Origin: Ruminococcus sp. | GTDB lineage: Bacteria; Bacillota; Clostridia; Oscillospirales; Ruminococcaceae | Assembly: GCA_017478965.1 (NCBI GenBank) | Contig: JAFVCV010000023.1 | Location: forward strand, 1-33,932 | Direction of reading: 5' to 3' | DNA length: 33,932 nucleotides | Shown: positions 23,204-29,707 of the stretch, in pieces | Layout of the letters: every line of letters starts with the position of its first letter | Position numbering within the stretch: the stretch's first letter is position 1 | Translations under genes and position numbers: made by a program | The notes under the pieces: generated by a model | Database searches by the model: none | Seen by the model: only the letters and a program-made list of their open reading frames with translations | What the model was told of the DNA's origin: nothing

Positions 23204-25480
23204 TTATTCGTTTATGAATTTGAGCGCCTCGGACTGGAGCCGGTAAAGCTCAAAATACTTGCCTTTTCTGCGTATAAGTTCATCGTGGGTGCCTGTTTCC
23301 TTCAGCTCGCCGTTCTCGATCACGCAGAGCATATCGGCGTCCCTGAGGGTGGAGAGCCTGTGGGCTATGGAGATTATGGTCCGGCCCTCCTTCAGACTGT
23401 CGATGGCGGCCTGTATCCTTCGCTCGGTGCGGGTGTCCATGGCGGCGGTGGCTTCGTCAAGAATGAGGATATCCGGCTTCTGGATAATTGCCCTTGCTAT
23501 GGATATCCTCTGCTTTTCGCCTCCCGAAAGGGACACGCCGCCTTCGCCCACCCTGGTATTGTAGCCGTCTGGCAGACGGGTTATGAACTCATGTGCGTTG
23601 GCGGACTTGGCGGCCTCGATGACCTCCTCCATGGTCGCTTCCGGGTCTGAATATCGGATATTGTCCGCTATGGAGCCCATGAAAAGGAAGGTCTCCTGAG
23701 AAACTATCCCTATGTGCTTTCTCAGGTCCCTGACGGCGATGTTCCTGAGAGGTACGCCGTCTATGGTTATCTCGCCGCCGGTGACATCGTAGAGCCTTGC
23801 CATAAGGTTGATTATGGTGGACTTCCCGGCACCGGTCTTTCCCACTATGCCGAACATCTGCCCGGACTTTACTTCCAGCGAAAGGTCCCTTATCACCGGC
23901 CTGCCGGCTTCATATTCAAAGCTGACGTTTTTAAGGCTTATATCTCCTTTCATCACCGGCATCTCCACCGGGTCCTCCGCTTCCTTCACCGTGGGGACGG
24001 CGTCCATTATCTCAAACATTCTCGATGCGGCGTCCATGCACCTTGCCCAGCGGTCGCCTATCCAGGTGAAGAAGTTTATGGGGTCGTAGGCCATTTCCGT
24101 GTAGGAAAGCAGTGCGGACAGCGCCCCGAAGAGGATATGGCCCTTTATGACCATGACCGCACCAAGCACGAAGACCAGCTTGTTTATCATCCTGTAAAAG
24201 GTCCAGATGACGGGGACCGTATTGGCTATGCGGGAATTGAGGTGGTAGTTTATGCGGAAGGCGTCGTTGTTGCGCCGGTCATATCTTTCGACCTCACGCT
24301 GCTCGTTGGCAAAGGCCTTTACCACCCTCTGTCCGTTCATTACATCAGAGAGCACGGAGTTCGCCGAGCGGGTAGCCACATCGAATTTTCTGTATAGCTT
24401 TCGCTGGCTCTTGTAGAACCTGTGCTGGACTATCTCGATGACAGAGATCGTCACGATGATCCCCAGAGACAGCAGGGGAGAGATAGTCAGCATTATTATT
24501 GCTATGCCAAGTATCTTCGCCACATTCGTCAGCCCATAGGGGACGATGTCGGTGAAGAACCAGTAGATGTTCATGCTGTCCCTGTCAACTCTCGACATCA
24601 GTGAACCGGTCTGTTTGCTGGTGAAAAAGTCCAGGGAGAGCCTCTGCATGGAAGAAAAGATCTTCACCCTGAGCTTATGGGCCACCACCGGGACTACCTT
24701 CGAGGTTATTATGCCCGAAATGACCCGCATCAGGATCGAAAGGACGTTGACGGCCATTATGGCTCCCACTATCAGCAGTATCCTGCCGTAGAGCCTGCCA
24801 TTCTCCGCAAGCACATCGTCATAGAGCATCTGCGCCCCGAACACCGGCGAAAGCACTGCAAACACGTTGCTGAGGATTATGGTCAGCAGTATCATCATCA
24901 CTGCGCCCTTGAATTCACCGAACATTTTCAAAAGCCTTGTAAATACTGACCGACGGTCAACGCACCTTGGGCACACAGGCCTGTTGGGGTCCGGATAAGG
25001 CTCACCGCAGACGGGGCAGTGGGTCTTTGTCCCCTCTAAGAGTGAGTCGTCTATCTCTTCACCGCTGACGGTCTTGTTGACCCGGTCGCAGAATTTCTCG
25101 AACTTGTCTGAAAATCCCAGGGAGAACCGGGCCGCCGGAAATCCCTCATCATCGCCGGCCTTCGGCACCATCATCAGTCTTGCGGCCGCCGCATAGCGGT
25201 CAACGTAGACTCTTTCGATATCGCACAGCCGGTATTCCCGGTAGTCCCCCACATCGAACTCCATCAGCTCTCTGCGCTTTGCCTTAGGCCTGAGCTTTCC
25301 GTAGCGCTCATAGCCTTTTATCACTGAAAGCGTATCTGCTGTGAAGGTGATGTAAACGTCTATATATCTGCCCTCTCCGTCAAGGTCGGCTTTAACGCAG
25401 TACAAAAGGTCATCGGTGATGACTCCACGCTTTTTCAGCTCCTCTGCGACCTTTTCGGGCAGAACGTCAAAATATTTCAC
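23204..25480 (-). CDS. ABC exporter half-transporter with N-terminal domain and zinc ribbon (partner 1)
   Basis: Start GTG 25480 follows GGGAGTGAGAAA. The 758-residue protein has an N-terminal domain of about 145 residues (KYFDVLPEKVAEELKKRGV onward, including YIDVYITFTADTL), then a zinc ribbon with Cys155/Cys158 (CPVC) and Cys170/Cys173 (CPRC). The exporter membrane domain and a full ATPase follow: GKTGAGKST, LSGGEKQR, ILILDEAT. Both ATP sites of the predicted heterodimer keep the catalytic Glu, unlike many degenerate heterodimeric exporters. It is the first large gene of the operon. A terminator hairpin lies 30 bases upstream, so expression may depend on readthrough. Confidence 0.88.
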   Translation of the reverse strand: MKYFDVLPEKVAEELKKRGVITDDLLYCVKADLDGEGRYIDVYITFTADTLSVIKGYERYGKLRPKAKRRELMEFDVGDYREYRLCDIERVYVDRYAAAARLMMVPKAGDDEGFPAARFSLGFSDKFEKFCDRVNKTVSGEEIDDSLLEGTKTHCPVCGEPYPDPNRPVCPRCVDRRSVFTRLLKMFGEFKGAVMMILLTIILSNVFAVLSPVFGAQMLYDDVLAENGRLYGRILLIVGAIMAVNVLSILMRVISGIITSKVVPVVAHKLRVKIFSSMQRLSLDFFTSKQTGSLMSRVDRDSMNIYWFFTDIVPYGLTNVAKILGIAIIMLTISPLLSLGIIVTISVIEIVQHRFYKSQRKLYRKFDVATRSANSVLSDVMNGQRVVKAFANEQREVERYDRRNNDAFRINYHLNSRIANTVPVIWTFYRMINKLVFVLGAVMVIKGHILFGALSALLSYTEMAYDPINFFTWIGDRWARCMDAASRMFEIMDAVPTVKEAEDPVEMPVMKGDISLKNVSFEYEAGRPVIRDLSLEVKSGQMFGIVGKTGAGKSTIINLMARLYDVTGGEITIDGVPLRNIAVRDLRKHIGIVSQETFLFMGSIADNIRYSDPEATMEEVIEAAKSANAHEFITRLPDGYNTRVGEGGVSLSGGEKQRISIARAIIQKPDILILDEATAAMDTRTERRIQAAIDSLKEGRTIISIAHRLSTLRDADMLCVIENGELKETGTHDELIRRKGKYFELYRLQSEALKFINE

Positions 25481-25509
25481 TTTCTCACTCCCGTTTCAAA
25501 AAATGCAAT

Positions 25510-25542
25510 AAAAAAGACCTCAGACCCGGCGGGTCAGAGGTC
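25510..25542 (-). terminator. Intrinsic terminator between the 32-codon gene and the ABC exporter operon
   Basis: On the minus strand GACCTC-A-GACCC pairs with GGGTC-A-GAGGTC (forward 25516-25527 and 25531-25542), with one A-A mismatch and a three-base loop, followed by TTTTTT. It lies after the microgene and before the exporter GTG, so it is either a partial terminator or an attenuator. By eye I found no convincing antiterminator. Confidence 0.8.
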
Positions 25543-25569
25543 ATCAGCATCATTTCAACAAAGCTATCC

Positions 25570-25668
25570 TCACAGATAGATGCCTATAGAAAAGTGCCTG
25601 ACGACGGCTGTATCGCCTATGTCCGCAATTATCCTGTCCTGCTTTGAAATAGTATTTATAACGGTCAT
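25570..25668 (-). CDS. 32-residue peptide gene leading the ABC exporter operon
   Basis: ATG 25668 lies eight bases after AAGGAG, within GGAAGGAG. The frame encodes 32 residues beginning MTVINTISKQDRIIADIGD and ending in RHFSIGIYL, then TGA. A perfect promoter precedes it and an intrinsic terminator follows, so the unit is complete by itself. The stop codon sits in a small hairpin (CTATC...GATAG, 25564-25579). I do not recognise the peptide. It could be a leader peptide controlling the exporter genes, a substrate of the exporter or an independent microprotein. There is no run of one amino acid as in classical attenuators, and no double-glycine leader. Confidence 0.6.
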   Translation of the reverse strand: MTVINTISKQDRIIADIGDTAVVRHFSIGIYL

Positions 25669-25733
25669 CTCCGGCACTCCTTCCTGTTTAAAATATTCCC
25701 ATGCGCCCCGTTATGAGCGCATCTGCAAGTAAC

Positions 25734-25762
25734 ATTATATACCATGTTTCGGCGTTTGTCAA
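25734..25762 (-). promoter_or_regulatory. Perfect consensus promoter of the microgene and ABC/DUF1854/larE operon
   Basis: On the minus strand TTGACA (forward 25757-25762) and TATAAT (forward 25734-25739) are 17 bases apart. The leader contains a hairpin ATGCGC...GCGCAT (25701-25722) before the ribosome binding site of the 32-codon gene. No other good promoter is seen before the exporter gene. Confidence 0.85.
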
Positions 25763-25810
25763 GGGGGGACCCTGAATTTTTTTCGTATCAGCGGACTTTT
25801 GGGGCCGGGC

Positions 25811-25839
25811 TTTACAATAATGAAAAAATATGGTATCAT
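25811..25839 (+). promoter_or_regulatory. Promoter of the DUF4261-HAD pair
   Basis: TTTACA (25811-25816) and TATCAT (25834-25839) are 17 bases apart, diverging from the exporter-operon promoter about 50 bases away. A leader of roughly 90 bases separates it from ATG 25936. Confidence 0.7.
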
Positions 25840-25935
25840 ATAATAAGGCTGAGGAAAGATAACTGTCAGGACGAAAAGTGTCACACATGGACAGACTTTT
25901 CAGTGAGCCGTATCAAACAACTGGAGGTAGCTGCA

Positions 25936-26706
25936 ATGGCAGATATAAAAAACGAAGGCGAAGAAGGCACCGCAAAGCAGGGCAATGTCCTGGCGGGATT
26001 TGTGCTTTACAGGGACGCTAATATGGACTGGCCCAGGTTCATCCACTCTCTCAGGGAGGACTGGGGCATAGAGGTGCAGGACCCGGTGAAGGACAACGCA
26101 CTGGTATTCCACACTGAGGGCATGGTGGTGGCCTGCTCACTGATGCCCGGCCCGGTGCCGGACAGGGAGGCGGAGGAGAATGCCAGGAACAACATATTCT
26201 GGAAGGACGGCAGCGCCGAGGCCGCAAAGCACCGTGCTCATGTCATGCTGGCGGTGATGAACAAGTTCGACGCCATGGAGCAGGCGCAGCTTTTCGCCAA
26301 GGTGGCCTACAGCCTGCTGAAACTCAAAAACGCCATCGGCATATACAAGAACCCTACGGTCTATGAGAAGAGATTTTATATGGACATCGCTGAGGGCATG
26401 AAGAAGGGCGACCTGCCTGTTCCCATAATGATATATCTGGGGGCCTATGTGACAAAGGAAGCAAAGTACTGCGCCTACACCTCCGGAATGACCTTCTTCG
26501 GCAAGAAGGAGATAGAGGTGGTGGACAGCTTAAAGCAGGCTGACGAGGTCATAAACTTCATGTGCGCCATAGCCGAGTATGTGCTGCTTGAGAACGTGGA
26601 GCTGAAGGACGGGGAGACTATAGGTTTTACTGAGGAACAGAAACTGCCCATATCCGTCGGAGACGGCGTGAGCGTCAAGGGCACCACCGTCAAGATAGGT
26701 TTCTGA
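25936..26706 (+). CDS. DUF4261-domain protein of unknown function
   Basis: ATG 25936 follows GGAGGTAGCTGCA; the frame is open upstream without a better site. The 256-residue protein is soluble, without signal peptide or membrane helices. The pattern GFVLYRDANMDWPRF, LVFHTEGMVVACSLMPGPVP, NIFWKDG with a following KHRAHVMLAV, and the C-terminal YTSGMTFFGKKEIEV region resembles DUF4261 proteins. These are often single cytoplasmic proteins of unknown role. The HAD phosphatase gene starts one base after its stop, so the two are very likely co-translated. Confidence 0.75.
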   Translation: MADIKNEGEEGTAKQGNVLAGFVLYRDANMDWPRFIHSLREDWGIEVQDPVKDNALVFHTEGMVVACSLMPGPVPDREAEENARNNIFWKDGSAEAAKHRAHVMLAVMNKFDAMEQAQLFAKVAYSLLKLKNAIGIYKNPTVYEKRFYMDIAEGMKKGDLPVPIMIYLGAYVTKEAKYCAYTSGMTFFGKKEIEVVDSLKQADEVINFMCAIAEYVLLENVELKDGETIGFTEEQKLPISVGDGVSVKGTTVKIGF

Positions 26707-26707
26707 C

Positions 26708-27358
26708 ATGGGCAGACTGGAGAACTGCCGGGCAGCTGTTTTTGACCTGGACGGGACCCTGCTCAGGTCAAACCATGTCTGGAGCGGAATTGACGAGAAG
26801 TTCTTAGGCAAAAGGGGCTTTGAGGTCCCGGGGGACTATTTCAAGGTCATCTCGGTCATGAACCTTGACCAGGCTGCGGTCTATACCAGAGAAAGGTTCG
26901 GCCTGGAGGACAGCATAGAGAGCATCAGGCAGGAATGGACGGACATGGCGATATACGAATATTCCCATGTCATCGGTGAGGTCGATGGGGCGGCAGATTT
27001 TTTAAGGCTCCTTAAAAGCAGGGGCGTGAAGATAGCCTTAGCCACCGCATCGCTGCCGGAACTTTATGAGCCGGCATTGAAAAGGCTGGGTATGTATCCT
27101 CAGTTCGACGCTTTCGCCACCACGGCGGAGGTGGAAAGGGGCAAGGGCTTTCCGGACGTTTATGAGCTGGCCTGCCGAAGGCTGGGGGAAATGCCGGAGG
27201 ATACAGTGGTGTTCGAGGACATAATCGAGGGCGTCAGGGGAGCCAGGGCCGGGGGATTCGGGACAGCGGCCTGCCTTAATTCCCACTACGCCGCCGACAG
27301 GGACAAGCTCATAGCCGAGTCGGACCTGAGTTTTGAGAGCTACAGGGAGCTGATGTGA
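26708..27358 (+). CDS. HAD-superfamily phosphatase (beta-phosphoglucomutase-like)
   Basis: The 216-residue protein has all four HAD motifs: FDLDGTLL with nucleophile Asp13 and Asp15, the ATAS threonine/serine motif, Lys in GKGFPDVY, and the acidic FEDIIEGVRGA motif. An alpha-helical cap lies between residues of about 20 and 90, as in the beta-phosphoglucomutase/phosphoglycolate phosphatase subgroup. It probably dephosphorylates a small metabolite in the cytoplasm; the exact substrate cannot be read. It begins one base after the DUF4261 stop (TGA-C-ATG), implying translational coupling. Confidence 0.88.
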   Translation: MGRLENCRAAVFDLDGTLLRSNHVWSGIDEKFLGKRGFEVPGDYFKVISVMNLDQAAVYTRERFGLEDSIESIRQEWTDMAIYEYSHVIGEVDGAADFLRLLKSRGVKIALATASLPELYEPALKRLGMYPQFDAFATTAEVERGKGFPDVYELACRRLGEMPEDTVVFEDIIEGVRGARAGGFGTAACLNSHYAADRDKLIAESDLSFESYRELM

Positions 27359-27461
27359 ACGGGAAACTGCATTATCTTCATCAGGTCCGCCGCCTTGCTG
27401 CGTCAAAAACGGCAGCGAAAGCGGAAAAGCTCAGGATATGAGGAAAAAGGTCCTTTCGGAG

Positions 27462-27490
27462 TTGACTTTAGGGGAAGTGTGTGTTATAAT
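27462..27490 (+). promoter_or_regulatory. Promoter of the EAL/beta-helix gene
   Basis: TTGACT (27462-27467) and TATAAT (27485-27490) are spaced by 17 bases, about 57 bases before ATG 27548. The sequence between the preceding HAD stop (27358) and this promoter contains only a small GCTGC...GCAGC dyad at 27397-27416. Confidence 0.8.
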
Positions 27491-27547
27491 CACGTTAAGC
27501 GGTCCGGTCAGGGGGATCTCTGAATAATATCGGCGGGGGACGATGCT

Positions 27548-29632
27548 ATGCAGGACAGAAAAGACGGATCAATGCTCCTACACGGGTTTCTGAGGGAGAT
27601 ATTGAATGTAGATACAGAGGAGGAGCTTGATGCTCTGGCGCAGCAGTACCTGCCCGGAGCAGAAGGGCAGGAGGATCTTTTGCGCCTTTTTGAGGATGGG
27701 CTGGCCCTTGGCAGGGAGATGGTCTGTCTGAAAAAGAGCGGCGCCGATGCTGTCAGGGGCAGGCGTCTGGCGGCTCTTTCGGAGCAGGAGCGCAGGGAAC
27801 TTGAGGAGGCTGAACGGGTCATAGACGAGAACAGGCTGGAATACCATTTCCAGCCCATAGTCAGCGCCAGATACGGGGTGATATATTCCTATGAGGCTCT
27901 AATGAGGCCTAAGAGCAGTCTTTGTCCAAGCCCCTTCCATATCCTTAAATATGCGGAGCTGACAGGCAGGCTCAGCGATATCGAGAGAGCGACGTTCCTG
28001 AACGTTCTGGGGCTGATAGACAGTGACAAGGAGCGTTTTCACGGGCGCAAGGTATTTGTAAACAGCATACCAAGGACCAAGCTCAGTACTGAAGACCTGA
28101 GGAAGATAGGGGAGCTGCTGGTAAAACACAGCGGCAGCGTGGCAGTGGAGCTGACAGAGCAGGCGGAGCCTGACGAGGAAGAGCTGAACGCCCTGAAAGA
28201 GCGATACAGGAACATGGATGTGCCTATCGCCATAGACGATTACGGCACGGGCTATTCAAATGTTAACAACCTGCTCAGGTATATGCCCGAGTATGTGAAG
28301 ATAGACCGTTCGCTTATCAGCGGCATACAGGACAGTCACAAAAAACGCCATTTCGTCAGGGAGATAATAGGCTTTTGCCACGAGAACGGCATAATGGCCC
28401 TGGCAGAGGGCGTGGAGACCTCGGAGGAATTAAGAGAGGTCATACTCATGGGCGTGGACCTTATACAGGGCTACTATACCGCAAGGCCGTCGGCTGAGGT
28501 CGCAGAGAGCATACCTTATGAGATCAGCCGGGAGATACGCCGGTACAGACAGGAGAGGGACGACGGCCGTGGTCAGCAGATATACGCTGCGGACAGCACG
28601 GAGAATATCCTTCTGAGCAGGCTTGTGAAGGAGGACCTTAGGACGGTCATCGTCGGCAGCAACGGCGGCGGTGAGGTCTGTATCACCGGGACTCAGGACC
28701 TTGACACACAGATACATATCGAAACTGTCAAGGGCTTCAAGGGGACAGTGGTCTTAGAGAACGTCAGGCTGTCGAACCTCAAAGGCAGGCCCTGCATAGA
28801 TATCGGTGAGGAGAGCGAGACTGTCATCAGGCTCGTGGGGGACAACCATCTTGACCTGGGGGGCATAAGGGTCCCTGAGAGCTCAAAGCTGACCGTAGCC
28901 GGGGAGGGGGACCTCCATATCGAGCTGGACACGGCCAATTATTACGGGATAGGCAATGACATCGGTTTTTTCCACGGGGAAATGTATTTTAAACAGTCGG
29001 GCTGCATAAGCGTCACCGCCCATGGACAGACCGGGGTGGCCATAGGCTCCGGAGACGGAGGTAAGATCTTTATAACTGCGGGGCAGTACAAGTTCGACCT
29101 GAGCGGAGATACGGGCCTTGGCATAGGCGCCCTTTACGGGGACACCGACCTTGATATACGGACCTGTGATATAAATCTTGATTTTGCGGTGTCCAAAGGG
29201 GTCGGGATAGGCTCCATCGTCAACGACTGCCGGATAAGCTTTACGCTTTCTTCCGCCAAGATATTTATGGCGGGCAGTGAGCTGGTGGGGATGGGGACCA
29301 TTGCCGGGACCATGGCAGATATCCATATCTTCGACGCCAGCACGGTATTCAATATGAGAGGGGCGAAATGCTCTGCGATCGCAGCCATCGACGGTTCCAC
29401 ACGGCTGCTGACAGAGAGGGCCGGGCTGAGGATAACCTCTGGCGGCGACAGGGCACTGGCGCTGGGAGGGATGTCTGTGGACCAGCTGCTGCATCTGAGC
29501 AATGCGGACACCAATATCAAGCTGGAAAGCGGGCTGGACCACAAGCGATATATCAATGAGGACACTCTGAAAGTCACGATGGGTCGGTGCAGATATGTTC
29601 TCAACGGGAAAGAGATACTCAGCCAGGGATAG
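27548..29632 (+). CDS. EAL c-di-GMP phosphodiesterase fused to a C-terminal beta-helix-like domain
   Basis: The 694-residue protein has a helical N-terminus (about 1-90), then an EAL domain (about 95-325) with the expected active-site motifs: EAL at 116-118, Asn172, Glu201, DDYGTG starting at Asp230, Lys251, Glu288 in AEGVET and Gln307 in QGYY. It should hydrolyse cyclic di-GMP. Residues of about 365-685 are a repetitive Gly/Asp/Ile-rich domain with about 20-residue periodicity (TVVLENVRLSNLKGRPCIDI, KLTVAGEGDLHIEL, ISVTAHGQTGVAIGSGDG). It resembles the right-handed beta-helix of Cthe_2159-type carbohydrate-binding proteins. No signal peptide or membrane helix is visible, so the fusion should be cytoplasmic. 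The helix domain may sense a ligand or serve as a scaffold. Confidence 0.85.
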   Translation: MQDRKDGSMLLHGFLREILNVDTEEELDALAQQYLPGAEGQEDLLRLFEDGLALGREMVCLKKSGADAVRGRRLAALSEQERRELEEAERVIDENRLEYHFQPIVSARYGVIYSYEALMRPKSSLCPSPFHILKYAELTGRLSDIERATFLNVLGLIDSDKERFHGRKVFVNSIPRTKLSTEDLRKIGELLVKHSGSVAVELTEQAEPDEEELNALKERYRNMDVPIAIDDYGTGYSNVNNLLRYMPEYVKIDRSLISGIQDSHKKRHFVREIIGFCHENGIMALAEGVETSEELREVILMGVDLIQGYYTARPSAEVAESIPYEISREIRRYRQERDDGRGQQIYAADSTENILLSRLVKEDLRTVIVGSNGGGEVCITGTQDLDTQIHIETVKGFKGTVVLENVRLSNLKGRPCIDIGEESETVIRLVGDNHLDLGGIRVPESSKLTVAGEGDLHIELDTANYYGIGNDIGFFHGEMYFKQSGCISVTAHGQTGVAIGSGDGGKIFITAGQYKFDLSGDTGLGIGALYGDTDLDIRTCDINLDFAVSKGVGIGSIVNDCRISFTLSSAKIFMAGSELVGMGTIAGTMADIHIFDASTVFNMRGAKCSAIAAIDGSTRLLTERAGLRITSGGDRALALGGMSVDQLLHLSNADTNIKLESGLDHKRYINEDTLKVTMGRCRYVLNGKEILSQG

Positions 29633-29640
29633 AAATTAAA

Positions 29641-29689
29641 GCCGTCTGCGGCGTGATCTGAAAGTTCACTGCCGCAGACGGCCTTTTTT
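29641..29689 (+). terminator. Strong intrinsic terminator after the EAL gene
   Basis: GCCGTCTGCGGC (29641-29652) and GCCGCAGACGGC (29671-29682) form a perfect 12-bp stem followed by CTTTTTTT. It lies between convergent genes. On the minus strand the following sequence is only moderately T-rich, so use by the Pnkp gene is less certain. Confidence 0.9.
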
Positions 29690-29707
29690 TGACTTGATGT
29701 CAGACTC

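Noticed and set aside
25688-25742. Frame MLLADALITGRMGIF in the leader of the exporter operon
   Set aside because: Its ATG overlaps the -10 box, so it would not be translated from that promoter.
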